NCBI RefSeq assembly: GCF_050113715.1
Contig: NZ_JBNJQR010000006.1
Span: 124,001-188,000 of the forward strand
Length of the DNA stretch: 64,000 nt
Source of the DNA: Brevibacillus_H ginsengisoli
Lineage (GTDB): Bacteria; Bacillota; Bacilli; Brevibacillales; Brevibacillaceae
Direction of reading: 5' to 3'
Shown piece by piece: positions 25,014 through 34,066 of this stretch (its first letter is position 1; every line of letters starts with the position of its first letter). The translations under genes and the position numbers were made by a program. The notes beneath the pieces were generated by a model. It was given only the letters and a program-made list of their open reading frames with translations, was not told the origin of the DNA and made no database searches.

Positions 25014-25799
25014 ATGGAGCCAAGAGATAAAAAAGAATGGTACTTTGAATATGAATTAGTCAAGAACCGTCCCGGCCTCTTGGGAGATGTCGCCTCCATT
25101 TTGGGGATGCTGAACATTAACATCGTGACGATCAACGGTGTACAGAATGCTCGTCGTGGCTTGCTTCTTTTAACTGACGATGATGAGAAGATTGAGGTAC
25201 TCCGCAATATTTTGCAAAAAGTGGACAACATAACCATTACAAGGTTGCGGCCACCAACCATGTTAGACCGATTGGCAGTCCGTCATGGTCGGTATATTGA
25301 ACGTGACAGCGAAGATAAGAAAACATTTCGCTTTATCCGTGATGAACTTGGACTTCTCGTTGACTTCATGGCTGAGATCATGAAAAAAGAGGGTAATCAA
25401 CTTGTGGGGATTCGAGGCATGCCTCGCGTTGGCAAAACAGAATCAATGATTGCCGCCAGCGTTTCTGCGAATAAACGATGGACCTTTATTTCGTCAACAT
25501 TATTACGTCAAACTGTCAGAAGCTCATTAGCCATTGATGAGATGACATCTGATCATGTATATTTAATTGATGGGATCGTGTCCACCATGCGCTCAACTGA
25601 ACGCCATCACAGCCTGCTTAGGGAAGTCATGAATTTTCCTGCGACCAAAGTTATCGAGCATCCGGATATTTTTGTTCGTGAATCCGAGTATGAGCTGTCC
25701 GATTTCCATTATATTATCGAACTTCGTCACCATCCCGACGAGGAAATTACGTACGAATTGATTAATCATCGGGGATTTAGTGACTTTGACATGACGTAA
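25014..25799 (+). CDS. ymfK: DUF3388 protein with ACT-like N-terminus and P-loop (YmfK)
   Basis: The 261-residue product starts MEPRDKKEWYFEYELVKNRP. Residues 8-75 (NRPGLLGDVASILGMLNINI, then GVQNARRGLLLL) look like an ACT ligand-binding domain. A P-loop-like GMPRVGKTES follows near residue 138, then RSSLAIDEMTSDHVYLIDG. It is the DUF3388 family, found with ymfJ and rodZ in Bacillales; function unknown. ATG at 25014 was chosen since upstream starts lie in the ymfJ terminator and family members begin at this Met; its ribosome site (GGGTGG) is modest. Confidence 0.8.
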   Translation: MEPRDKKEWYFEYELVKNRPGLLGDVASILGMLNINIVTINGVQNARRGLLLLTDDDEKIEVLRNILQKVDNITITRLRPPTMLDRLAVRHGRYIERDSEDKKTFRFIRDELGLLVDFMAEIMKKEGNQLVGIRGMPRVGKTESMIAASVSANKRWTFISSTLLRQTVRSSLAIDEMTSDHVYLIDGIVSTMRSTERHHSLLREVMNFPATKVIEHPDIFVRESEYELSDFHYIIELRHHPDEEITYELINHRGFSDFDMT

Positions 25800-25812
25800 G
25801 GAGGGTACATAC

Positions 25813-26781
25813 GTGTCTGAGCTTGGTCAAGTGCTACAAAAAGCTCGTGAAGAAAAGGGCATTTCTCTCGATGATGTCCAGAAAGCCACGAAAATACAAC
25901 GTCGATACCTGGAAGCAATTGAGAGAGGCCATTTTCATATGTTGCCGGGCCACTTTTATGCACGGGCATTTATCAAGAGTTATGCGGAAGCTGTTGGACT
26001 CGATCCAAACCATATATTATCGCATTTTCAAGAGGACCTGCCTTCTCAGCCCCCACAAGAGCAGATGGAACGGTTGAGAAGAAGAAAGGTTGCCCAAACC
26101 AAAGAGCCATTACAGGCGGGTCGATGGGTGACCACATCGTTGTTTGTGTTATTTGTTCTATTAGTTATGGGTGTGATCTATACAGCATTTTTAAAAGGGA
26201 ACGGATATAGTTCAAATCCGATTCCAGGAAATAACGCAATTAGTACACCAGACGTGAATAATCCAGCCGCGGAAACACCGCCAGCTGCGCAAACACCACC
26301 ACCAGCTGCGCAAACATCTCCGGCAAACAATAACATTACAACCCCAGCCACTACTCCACCTGTTGGTTCCAACGGGCAAACTGGAAGCACACCATCACAA
26401 GTAACGTTCGTGTCTCAGCAGGGTAGTGTTTATAGCTATACGATTAATGGTGGAGATAAGATTAGCATCAAGGTGAAGGCAACAGATAAATGCTGGTTTG
26501 AAGTCAGAGAGACCGCTTCCAAGAGCTCGAAGTCCTTTGAGCGATCCATGTTAAGCGGTGGAAATGAGAAAACGATCGATGCTTCCCAAACAGCGTATGT
26601 AATTATTGGAAATCCAAGCGCTGTGGAGATATCCGTTAATAATACTCCGATTAAGACTGCGGATCTGAAGTTTATGCCATCGATCCTTGATTTGAAAATC
26701 GAACAACCAACACAGCAACCAACGCAACAACCAACGCAACAACCAACGCAACAACCAACGCAACAACCAACGCAACAATAA
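25813..26781 (+). CDS. rodZ: RodZ-like membrane protein (YmfM) with repetitive C-terminal tail
   Basis: RodZ links the MreB cytoskeleton to the cell-wall elongation machinery. The 322-residue protein has a cytoplasmic helix-turn-helix of the HTH_25 type (residues 1-65: LGQVLQKAREEKGISLDDVQ, IQRRYLEAIERG), one membrane helix near 103-123, a Pro/Thr/Ala-rich linker, a DUF4115 beta domain (residues about 205-290), and a tail of TQQP repeats. GTG at 25813 overlaps neither gene but its ribosome site AAGGAGGG includes the ymfK stop. Confidence 0.9.
   Translation: MSELGQVLQKAREEKGISLDDVQKATKIQRRYLEAIERGHFHMLPGHFYARAFIKSYAEAVGLDPNHILSHFQEDLPSQPPQEQMERLRRRKVAQTKEPLQAGRWVTTSLFVLFVLLVMGVIYTAFLKGNGYSSNPIPGNNAISTPDVNNPAAETPPAAQTPPPAAQTSPANNNITTPATTPPVGSNGQTGSTPSQVTFVSQQGSVYSYTINGGDKISIKVKATDKCWFEVRETASKSSKSFERSMLSGGNEKTIDASQTAYVIIGNPSAVEISVNNTPIKTADLKFMPSILDLKIEQPTQQPTQQPTQQPTQQPTQQPTQQ
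26703..26778 (+). repeat. 12-bp tandem repeat encoding the TQQP tail of RodZ
   Basis: About six copies of a 12-base unit CAACCAACGCAA run to the stop codon. The unit is a multiple of three, so copy changes would lengthen or shorten the protein without a frameshift. Confidence 0.9.
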
Positions 26782-26787
26782 AAGGTG

Positions 26788-26825
26788 AAGTAAGGGCAAG
26801 TGATGAACTTGCCTTTTTACTTTGT
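26788..26825 (+). terminator. Intrinsic terminator after rodZ
   Basis: GGCAAGT pairs with ACTTGCC around GATGA, extended by AAGTAA / TTACTT across the T run. It ends the ymfK-rodZ unit. Confidence 0.8.
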
Positions 26826-26948
26826 TAACAGGGAAAACTCCTCAGGACAAGTGATGACGGATAGTTTTGCATTCTTGATTCCCTATAGGTCGTATATTAT
26901 ACTTGATAGGTGAAATCTGGGCAGTTATAGATAACTGGAGGAAATGAA

Positions 26949-28295
26949 ATGACCGACAAAGCACCATCGAAAGAGAAGGTTGCGATTGTAACGCTTGGTT
27001 GCGAGAAGAACCTTGTCGACTCTGATATGATGGCTCATTTAATTGACGAGCGTGGCTATGAACTAGTAGACAACCCTGAAGAAGCAACTGTTGTCATCGT
27101 TAACACTTGTGGTTTTATCGATGCGGCAAAAGAAGAGTCCGTTTCCAAAATTTTAGATATGGCAGAATTAAAAGAGTCAGGTAACCTCAAATCTTTGGTT
27201 GTTGCAGGCTGTCTCACTCAACGTTATAAAGAAGACATTCTGCAAGAAATTTCAGAGGTGGACGGGATTGTAGGTACTGGCGATTTTATGTCAATAACAA
27301 AGATCATTGATGAATCGTTAGAGGGCAAGAAACCGATCTACGTAGGAAATCCGGTATTCCGTTACGAAGACGTCGTGAAGCGCAAGGTAAAAGAAGGAAC
27401 TTATTCTGCTTATATTAAAATTGCAGAGGGTTGCGACAATGCTTGTACATTCTGCAGTATCCCGATCATGCGCGGGGCTTTCCGCAGTCGTACGATTGAG
27501 TCGATTCTTGAAGAAGCGAAGCATTTGGCAGCTCAAGGCATTGTTGAGATCAGCTTGATCGCACAAGACTCTACGAATTATGGAACGGATATTTACGATG
27601 GAAAATTGATGTTGCCGGAGCTTTTGACAGAGCTGTCCAAAGTAGAGGGAATTGAATGGATTCGTTTACATTACGCGTATCCAGGATTATTTACGGATGA
27701 GCTGATTGAAGTATTTGCAACCAATCCCAAAGTATGTAAGTATGTAGATATGCCATTGCAACATTCCGAAGATGCGATCCTGAAGAGAATGCGCCGTCCG
27801 GGACGTCAGCGTGATATCCGTGAGTTGACCTCTAAGATTCGTGAGCGGGTGGAGGATGTCGCATTACGTACTTCACTGATTGTTGGATTCCCTGGTGAGA
27901 CGGATGATGACTTCAATAAACTGTGTGAATTCGTCAAGGATATAAAGTTTGATCGCCTGGGCGTGTTTACTTACTCCAACGAAGACGATACCCCAGCTAT
28001 GCGCTTGCCTGACCATGTTGATGAGGAAACTAAGGAGAAACGCGCCAATATCCTGATGGAATTCCAAAGGGAAATCGCGCGTGAGAAGAACGGACGTTTA
28101 GTTGGAAAAGTTATTCCTGTTCTCATAGAAAGGTTTGAAGGACGAAATGATATTTTCGTTGGTCGGACCCAATACGATGCCCCAGAAATTGATGGAGAGG
28201 TTTTCGTTAGTGGCTATACTGGCGAACTGGGAAAAATCGTGAAAGTGAGGATTACGCACTCGTACGAATACGATTTGGCTGGGGAGGTAGTATAG
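26949..28295 (+). CDS. rimO: Ribosomal protein S12 methylthiotransferase RimO
   Basis: RimO adds a methylthio group to an aspartate of ribosomal protein S12 using two Fe-S clusters and SAM. The 448-residue protein has the MTTase domain (TLGCEKNLVDSD, NTCGFIDAAKEES, AGCLTQRY), the radical SAM cluster ligands C162-x3-C166-x2-C169 and a C-terminal TRAM domain. NLVDSD at the start distinguishes it from MiaB (also in this window). ATG with CTGGAGG 8 bases upstream. pgsA follows immediately. Confidence 0.94.
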   Translation: MTDKAPSKEKVAIVTLGCEKNLVDSDMMAHLIDERGYELVDNPEEATVVIVNTCGFIDAAKEESVSKILDMAELKESGNLKSLVVAGCLTQRYKEDILQEISEVDGIVGTGDFMSITKIIDESLEGKKPIYVGNPVFRYEDVVKRKVKEGTYSAYIKIAEGCDNACTFCSIPIMRGAFRSRTIESILEEAKHLAAQGIVEISLIAQDSTNYGTDIYDGKLMLPELLTELSKVEGIEWIRLHYAYPGLFTDELIEVFATNPKVCKYVDMPLQHSEDAILKRMRRPGRQRDIRELTSKIRERVEDVALRTSLIVGFPGETDDDFNKLCEFVKDIKFDRLGVFTYSNEDDTPAMRLPDHVDEETKEKRANILMEFQREIAREKNGRLVGKVIPVLIERFEGRNDIFVGRTQYDAPEIDGEVFVSGYTGELGKIVKVRITHSYEYDLAGEVV

Positions 28296-28871
28296 GTGAA
28301 TCTCGCCAACCGCATTACTCTCGTTAGAATTTTTCTTGTACCTGTTGTCATGTTTTTCTTGCTGGTAAATTATGATTTTGGTTATTTTACAATTGGCAGT
28401 ATCAGTATGACCTATAACGAGTTAATAGCGGCTTTGGTATTCATATTGGCAGCGAGTACGGACGGCCTTGATGGATACATCGCCCGCAAACACAAGATTG
28501 TAACTAACCTTGGCAAATTTCTTGATCCTTTAGCCGACAAATTGTTGATTTCCGCCGCTCTCATCTCTCTTGTAGAGATGCAGCGGCTGGAAGCTTGGAT
28601 TACGATTGTCATTATTAGTCGTGAGTTTGCGGTAACAGGACTTCGGATGGTTGCTGCCGCCGAAGGACAAGTTATTGCGGCAAGCGCTCTTGGAAAAGTG
28701 AAAACATGGGTGCAGATTGTCGCCATTGTTGAGTTGATGATTCGGAATTTCCCATTCGAACAATTCGGGTTTCCTTTCTCTACGATTGCGATGTGGGCGA
28801 TGGTTATCATTACGATTTATTCGGGGTATGATTATTTTTCCAAGAACCGTAATGTCATTCACTATTCGTAA
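28296..28871 (+). CDS. pgsA: CDP-diacylglycerol--glycerol-3-phosphate 3-phosphatidyltransferase
   Basis: PgsA makes phosphatidylglycerol phosphate, the committed step to phosphatidylglycerol. The 191-residue membrane protein has the CDP-alcohol phosphotransferase motif DGYIAR-x8-G-x3-D-x3-D (residues about 53-75) between hydrophobic helices. It starts at GTG directly after the rimO stop, with GGGGAGG inside the rimO end, so the two are coupled. Confidence 0.95.
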   Translation: MNLANRITLVRIFLVPVVMFFLLVNYDFGYFTIGSISMTYNELIAALVFILAASTDGLDGYIARKHKIVTNLGKFLDPLADKLLISAALISLVEMQRLEAWITIVIISREFAVTGLRMVAAAEGQVIAASALGKVKTWVQIVAIVELMIRNFPFEQFGFPFSTIAMWAMVIITIYSGYDYFSKNRNVIHYS

Positions 28872-28929
28872 TGTCTTTTTGGAACGATGCACGGTCTCCA
28901 CGAATATATAGAGACGGGGGATGAACGGG

Positions 28930-30171
28930 ATGAGAGCAGAAATTATTGCGGTAGGAACTGAATTGTTGCTGGGTCAAATCGCCAACACCAATGCTCAATT
29001 CTTGTCGCAGAAGTTGGCTGAGCTAGGAATCCATGTTTATTTTCACACGGTGGTAGGCGATAACAGTGAGCGATTAATGCAGGCCATTCAGCTTGCAACC
29101 TCACGTGCAGATATGGTGATTTTTTCAGGCGGATTGGGTCCTACTCAGGATGATTTGACGAAAGAAACAGTCGCCGCTTTTCTTGGACATCATCTTTTAG
29201 AAGATGCGCCCGCCATGGATAAAATTCTTGATTTCTTCGCGCAACGTGGTATTACCATGACCGAAAACAATCGGAAGCAAGCATTGGTAATCGAAGGCAG
29301 CACTGTTTTCCCTAATGACCATGGAATGGCTCCAGGAATGGGAATCAGCCGGGACGGACATATTTTTGTCTTGCTTCCAGGCCCGCCAAGCGAGCTGTAC
29401 CCAATGATGGAAACGTACGTTATGCCGTTTCTGATGAAACAATTACCAGACAGACAGGTTTTTCATTCCAAGGTGCTACGTTTCTTCGGAATCGGGGAAT
29501 CCGCTTTGGAAGAACGTTTGTTGGACCTAATTGAGCGTCAAAGCAATCCTACTATCGCACCGTATGCGAAGGAATTTGAGGTTACGTTAAGAATCACGGC
29601 GCGTGCGCAGACAGTTGAAGAAGCGGAGCAACTCATTGCCCCCACAGAGAATGAGATTAGAAATCGATTAGGCGGTTACATATACGCAGAGGGAGAGTCC
29701 TCCTTGCAGGAAACGCTCGTAGCGGCTTTGACCAAACGGCATGAGACGATTTCGTTTGCTGAAAGCTGCACAGGTGGAACACTCTCTTCTCTTTTGGCAT
29801 CCGTTTCTGGGGCATCCAATGTTTTTCCGGGAAGTATTGTCAATTATAGTAACGCGGCCAAGCAACAGCTAGTGGATGTTCCGCAAGAGGTTTTGGAGAC
29901 AGAGGGAGCGGTCAGCGCCCTTTGCGCAAAGCATCTGGCGGAGAATGTTCGCAAGAAGTTTGGAACGACCTATGGGGTTTCTGTTACAGGGGTAGCAGGC
30001 CCGAATTCGTCGGAAGGCAAGCCAGTTGGTCTTGTTTATATTGGACTATCAGCAGAAGGACTGCCAACTGAAGTAAAACAGCTTCAACTGACAGGTAGAC
30101 GTCAAGCAATTATAGGCAGAACAGCAAAATTCGCAATGTTTTATTCGCTGCAACGCTTAAAAGAAAGGTGA
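28930..30171 (+). CDS. cinA: CinA: ADP-ribose pyrophosphatase / nicotinamide-nucleotide deamidase-type protein
   Basis: The N-terminal MoCF/COG1058 domain (VGTELLLGQIANTNA, FSGGLGPTQDDLTKE, residues 1-170) and C-terminal PncC domain (FAESCTGGTLSSLLA, GVAGP near the end) mark a full-length CinA of 413 residues. CinA proteins recycle pyridine nucleotides, and in competent bacteria cinA is competence-induced with recA. ATG at 28930 was chosen because GGGGG ends 9 bases before it; the earlier ATG at 28921 abuts that site. Its activity links to the NadR cassette at 5.4 kb. Confidence 0.92.
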   Translation: MRAEIIAVGTELLLGQIANTNAQFLSQKLAELGIHVYFHTVVGDNSERLMQAIQLATSRADMVIFSGGLGPTQDDLTKETVAAFLGHHLLEDAPAMDKILDFFAQRGITMTENNRKQALVIEGSTVFPNDHGMAPGMGISRDGHIFVLLPGPPSELYPMMETYVMPFLMKQLPDRQVFHSKVLRFFGIGESALEERLLDLIERQSNPTIAPYAKEFEVTLRITARAQTVEEAEQLIAPTENEIRNRLGGYIYAEGESSLQETLVAALTKRHETISFAESCTGGTLSSLLASVSGASNVFPGSIVNYSNAAKQQLVDVPQEVLETEGAVSALCAKHLAENVRKKFGTTYGVSVTGVAGPNSSEGKPVGLVYIGLSAEGLPTEVKQLQLTGRRQAIIGRTAKFAMFYSLQRLKER

Positions 30172-30176
30172 CAGAT

Positions 30177-31760
30177 ATGACGATTTTTTCAGATTTTCCT
30201 TTACATAAGTCTATTTTACAAGCGATTCATGATATGGGCTTTGAAGAGCCGTCTCCGATTCAAGCGGCTTGTATCCCTAAGATTTTAGAAGGCGGAGACC
30301 TCATCGGGCAAGCGCAAACCGGAACCGGTAAAACGGCTGCTTTTGGCATTCCCCTTTTGGAAAAAATGACGCCAGCCAATAAAATTCAGGCTTTAGTATT
30401 AACGCCAACCCGTGAGCTGGCGATTCAGGTTTCAGGCGAGTTGATGCGTATCTCCAAATATAAAAAGATCCGCACTCTGCCTATCTATGGCGGTCAATCA
30501 ATTAGCCATCAAATTCGCGCGTTGAAGCAAGGAGTTCAAGTCGTCATTGGTACTCCAGGACGTGTCCTCGACCACTTGCGCCGCAAAACGATCCGCCTTG
30601 ATACCGTGAATATGCTGGTATTGGATGAAGCGGATGAGATGTTGGACATGGGCTTTATCGACGATATCGAAACGATCCTTGAACACTTGAGCGAAGAGCG
30701 TCAAACATTGCTTTTCTCGGCAACAATGCCATCTGAGATCAAGCGTTTGGCTCATCGATACATGAAAAAACCGGAGACCGTAGCGGTAAGCCGGGAAGAA
30801 GTAACCGCACCACTTATCGAACAAGTGTATTACAAGGTATTTGACCGCAATAAACTGGACAGCTTGTGCCGCATTCTCGACAGCGAAGACGTAGAGCTGG
30901 GAATTATCTTCTGCCGTACCAAACGCGGGGTTGATGAACTCACAGAAACCTTGCAGGCTCGCGGCTATCTGGCTGACGGCTTGCATGGCGACTTGTCCCA
31001 AGCTCAGCGCGACAAGGTGATGAAAGCTTTCCGTGAAGGCACGATCGAGTTCTTGATTGCGACAGATGTTGCTGCGCGCGGTATTGATGTCGGCAACGTA
31101 TCTCACGTAATTAACTACGATATTCCGCAAGATTCTGAGAGCTATGTTCACCGTATCGGTCGGACAGGCCGCGCAGGACGTAAAGGAATCGCCATGACGA
31201 TGGTCACACCACGTGAAATGAAACAACTGGTACTGATCCAGAAGCAAACCAAAGCGGAAGTTGTTTCCCGCAACGTTCCTACACTAGAAGAGGTGGCAGA
31301 GCGCAAGCAGGAACAGCTACGCGAACAGCTTGTTCACTTGATCGAGAACGATTCGATTGCCGATATGTACGTAAGAGTAGCTGAAGGGCTACTAGGTGAT
31401 TACCCGGCTGAAAAAGTAGCTGCTGCGGCACTTCATTTAGCTTTCCACAGTGATGTAGAGGGAAGCGAAGATGGAGAACTTTACAACTTCGGAGAAACAG
31501 GCGCTGCCAAAGGCATGGTTCGTTTCTTCCTGAACGTTGGACGCAATGTAAACATGAAACCACAAGACCTTGTACGAGAAATCTCCGAATCAGTCGGAAT
31601 TCCTGGCAAAGCGGTTGGACGTATCGATATCTTCGAGAACTTCACATTTGTTGAGGTTCCAGAAGAAGTGGCGCCATTCGTGTATGAAGCCCTCCGTCAA
31701 ACCCGTATTAACGGTAAACGCATCAACATGGAGCCAGCGAAACCTCGCGGCAAAAAATAG
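30177..31760 (+). CDS. DEAD-box RNA helicase with DbpA-type RNA-binding domain
   Basis: The 527-residue protein has all helicase motifs: Q motif (PSPIQ), AQTGTGKT (46-53), PTRELA, DEAD, SAT, ARGID and HRIGRTGRAG. The C-terminal 80 residues (VRFFLNVGRNVNMKP, GRIDIFENFTFVEVP) form the DbpA/CsdA RNA-binding fold, pointing to ribosome assembly or cold-shock RNA remodelling. ATG at 30177 was chosen because GAAAGG lies 8 bases upstream; the GTG at 30168 overlaps it. Relatives are CshA, YxiN and DeaD; which one is not resolved. Its place between cinA and recA differs from B. subtilis. Confidence 0.9.
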   Translation: MTIFSDFPLHKSILQAIHDMGFEEPSPIQAACIPKILEGGDLIGQAQTGTGKTAAFGIPLLEKMTPANKIQALVLTPTRELAIQVSGELMRISKYKKIRTLPIYGGQSISHQIRALKQGVQVVIGTPGRVLDHLRRKTIRLDTVNMLVLDEADEMLDMGFIDDIETILEHLSEERQTLLFSATMPSEIKRLAHRYMKKPETVAVSREEVTAPLIEQVYYKVFDRNKLDSLCRILDSEDVELGIIFCRTKRGVDELTETLQARGYLADGLHGDLSQAQRDKVMKAFREGTIEFLIATDVAARGIDVGNVSHVINYDIPQDSESYVHRIGRTGRAGRKGIAMTMVTPREMKQLVLIQKQTKAEVVSRNVPTLEEVAERKQEQLREQLVHLIENDSIADMYVRVAEGLLGDYPAEKVAAAALHLAFHSDVEGSEDGELYNFGETGAAKGMVRFFLNVGRNVNMKPQDLVREISESVGIPGKAVGRIDIFENFTFVEVPEEVAPFVYEALRQTRINGKRINMEPAKPRGKK

Positions 31761-31771
31761 AACCGAACACC

Positions 31772-31808
31772 AAAGCCCATTGCGGATCTACTCTGCAGTG
31801 GGCTTTTT
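31772..31808 (+). terminator. Intrinsic terminator after the helicase gene
   Basis: AAAGCCCATTGC pairs with GCAGTGGGCTTTTT (one T-G pair), with an 11-base loop and a T run. Confidence 0.88.
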
Positions 31809-31816
31809 GTCCCATG

Positions 31817-31870
31817 CGAATATTTGTTCGCAAAAAATACTTGGCAAAGCATTCTGTCTCGAGGTATGAT
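31817..31870 (+). promoter_or_regulatory. recA promoter with LexA (SOS) box
   Basis: CGAATATTTGTTCG (31817-31830) matches the Gram-positive LexA/DinR box CGAAC-N4-GTTCG at all but one core position. TTGGCA (31841-31846) and TATGAT (31865-31870), 18 bases apart, form the promoter. The box lies just upstream of the -35, a position known for SOS genes in Bacillus. Confidence 0.85.
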
Positions 31871-31908
31871 GATAACAAGAGTTGAACAAGAGAAAGGGAG
31901 TGTCGGTT

Positions 31909-32967
31909 TTGTCCGATCGTCGCGCTGCATTAGAAAGTGCTTTAAGACAAATAGAAAAGCAATTTGGTAAGGGTTCCATCATGAAACTTGGAGAAATGGC
32001 TAACGTTCAAGTTTCAACTGTATCAACAGGTGCGCTGGCATTAGACATTGCCCTTGGTGTTGGTGGTTTCCCACGCGGACGTATTATTGAAGTCTATGGT
32101 CCGGAATCTTCTGGTAAAACAACAGTTGCCCTCCATGCAATCGCTGAGGTACAAAAACAAGGTGGACAAGCGGCATTTATTGACGCGGAACATGCGCTTG
32201 ATCCAGTATATGCGGCGAAGCTTGGTGTTAATATTGAAGAACTGCTCCTTTCCCAACCAGATACAGGGGAGCAAGCGTTAGAAATCGCAGAAGCACTGGT
32301 TCGTTCCGGTGCTGTTGACATTATCGTTGTGGACTCCGTAGCCGCTCTTGTGCCAAAAGCCGAGATTGAAGGGGAGATGGGTGATTCCCACGTCGGTTTG
32401 CAAGCTCGTTTGATGTCCCAAGCGCTTCGCAAACTCTCTGGTGCGATCAACAAGTCCAAAACCATTGCGATCTTTATCAACCAGCTTCGTGAAAAAGTTG
32501 GCGTTATGTTCGGTAACCCTGAAACCACTCCAGGTGGACGCGCCCTCAAATTCTACGCCAGTGTGCGTCTCGATGTTCGTAAAGCAGAGAGCATCAAAAT
32601 GGGCAATGATGTAGTCGGTACCAAAACCAAAATTAAGGTCGTGAAGAATAAAGTAGCTCCGCCATTCAAGACGGCAGAAGTAGATATCATGTATGGTGAG
32701 GGTATTAGCCGCGAAGGTAGCATCTTGGATATCGGCGCAGAAATCGATGTTGTAGCGAAAAGTGGTGCTTGGTACTCCTTCAATGAAGAGCGTCTGGGTC
32801 AAGGTCGCGAGAACTCGAAGATCTTCTTGAAAGAAAATCCTGAAATCTCCAAGCAGATTGAGACAAAGGTACGTGAATACTACAGCCTGAATCCGAGTTC
32901 CGTTCCTACTGGCACTCCTGAAGTTGATCCGGAAGAAGATATCGAACCAACTTTGGATTTGGAATAG
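31909..32967 (+). CDS. recA: Recombinase RecA
   Basis: RecA polymerises on single-stranded DNA for homologous recombination and stimulates LexA cleavage. The 352-residue protein has Walker A GPESSGKTT near residue 64, the MAW segment and loop L2 (FINQLREKVGVMFGNPETT), and an acidic C-terminus. TTG at 31909 was chosen since AAAGGGAG lies 8 bases upstream and it gives the usual N-terminus (SDRRAALESALRQIEKQFG). recX follows, and the promoter has an SOS box. Confidence 0.97.
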   Translation: MSDRRAALESALRQIEKQFGKGSIMKLGEMANVQVSTVSTGALALDIALGVGGFPRGRIIEVYGPESSGKTTVALHAIAEVQKQGGQAAFIDAEHALDPVYAAKLGVNIEELLLSQPDTGEQALEIAEALVRSGAVDIIVVDSVAALVPKAEIEGEMGDSHVGLQARLMSQALRKLSGAINKSKTIAIFINQLREKVGVMFGNPETTPGGRALKFYASVRLDVRKAESIKMGNDVVGTKTKIKVVKNKVAPPFKTAEVDIMYGEGISREGSILDIGAEIDVVAKSGAWYSFNEERLGQGRENSKIFLKENPEISKQIETKVREYYSLNPSSVPTGTPEVDPEEDIEPTLDLE

Positions 32968-33000
32968 TAGATTCTCTGGTTAAGGAAATAGACCTAGAAG

Positions 33001-33025
33001 CAGCCTGTCGATTATCGGCAGGCTG
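33001..33025 (+). terminator. Hairpin between recA and recX
   Basis: CAGCCTGTCG pairs with CGGCAGGCTG (one T-G pair) around ATTAT. The T tract is poor (TCGCTTTAC), so it may only partly terminate, letting some recA transcripts continue into recX. Confidence 0.6.
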
Positions 33026-33061
33026 TCGCTTTACAATTTTAGGGTGAAAGGAGCGGACGTG

Positions 33062-33706
33062 ATGAGGAGCGGTGTGATTACCGCCGTTCATCAATGCAAG
33101 CGAAACAAGCATCGATACGAAATTTATATCGAAGATGAATTGGCATTTGATGTACACGAGGACATTTTAGTCAAATACAGTTTGTTAAAGGGAACCGAAA
33201 TTGACGATTCCTTATACCATGAAGTTCTAGTGGCGGAAGAGAAGCACCAGGCCTATTTGTACGCACTACGTTATATTGGAATCCGTCCTCGAACAAAACA
33301 ACAGGTAGAGAAGTACATTATCTCCAAAGGCTACACCCAAGAACGCGCCAGAGAAGCGTGTGACTACTGTGAACAGAAGGGGTACCTTGACGATTCCGCC
33401 TTTGCCCGTCAATGGGTGCAGGAGAGGCTTCATAACAAGCCGAGGGGAGCATACGCGATTCGGTACGAGTTGCAGCAAAAGGGAGTGTCCAAGGCCATTG
33501 TCGAGAAGGCCCTGCAAAGCATCAATCAAGAAGATGAATGGCAGGGAGCTGTTCATTTAGCGATTAAGAAGGTAAGGGGTAAGACATTGCCACTTGATGC
33601 GAAAGAAGAACAGAGAATTCTCTCCTATCTGTTGCGAAAAGGATTTCGCCAAGCAACGATTATGCAGATAAGGCAAGCCATTCGTTCTGGAACTCTATTG
33701 GATTAG
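33062..33706 (+). CDS. recX: RecA regulator RecX
   Basis: RecX binds RecA filaments and limits their activity. The 214-residue protein has the three-helix repeats of the family (LRYIGIRPRTKQQVEKYI, CEQKGYLDDSAFARQWVQ, YLLRKGFRQATIMQI). ATG at 33062 follows AAAGGAG by 8 bases; GTG at 33059 is possible. It lies directly after recA, the most common arrangement in bacteria, separated by a leaky hairpin. Confidence 0.92.
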   Translation: MRSGVITAVHQCKRNKHRYEIYIEDELAFDVHEDILVKYSLLKGTEIDDSLYHEVLVAEEKHQAYLYALRYIGIRPRTKQQVEKYIISKGYTQERAREACDYCEQKGYLDDSAFARQWVQERLHNKPRGAYAIRYELQQKGVSKAIVEKALQSINQEDEWQGAVHLAIKKVRGKTLPLDAKEEQRILSYLLRKGFRQATIMQIRQAIRSGTLLD

Positions 33707-33759
33707 TGTTCATCGGAACTGTAAATGGGGATGATTGGAAGGTTGATTAGGTGAGCTTC

Positions 33760-33916
33760 TTGACAAGCTTGATTATCAAATAATAAAATAGGAATGTATT
33801 TACGTGGTGTTTCATATCATTATCGCTAATTCTTTCGCTAATTCGTAATCGAACAACTGAAGATCCGTGCATCATTTGCGGATTCAGCGGACCGAGTAGC
33901 ATCGGTCTTGTTTTTT
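33760..33916 (+). ncRNA. Candidate short transcript or attenuated leader before rny
   Basis: The 360-base gap between recX and rny has a full promoter, TTGACA (33760-33765), 18 bases, TAAAAT (33784-33789). About 100 bases later a terminator, GACCGA-GTAGCA-TCGGTC then TTGTTTTTT (33890-33916), would end it. Between them are a direct repeat of CGCTAATTC and a second hairpin (ATCCG/CGGAT at about 33863-33881). Either a small RNA or an attenuated rny leader. No ORF with a ribosome site is present in it. From 33917 to 34042 nothing else is seen. Confidence 0.5.
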
Positions 33917-34066
33917 ACCATTATCTACGTTTTTCTTTGAGAGCCTATGTTTCCTACCGAATAACTTCTTGAATGCAGCTTGAAGACACGGTGTTTTAGG
34001 GGAAATGACAAGTGCTTATGCAAGGGGAGATGACCTAAAAACAAGGAGGTGAATTTACATACAGTC

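Noticed and set aside
26551..26799. Minus-strand frame with WLLRWLLR repeats
   Set aside because: It is the antisense of the 12-bp repeat in rodZ and has no independent support.
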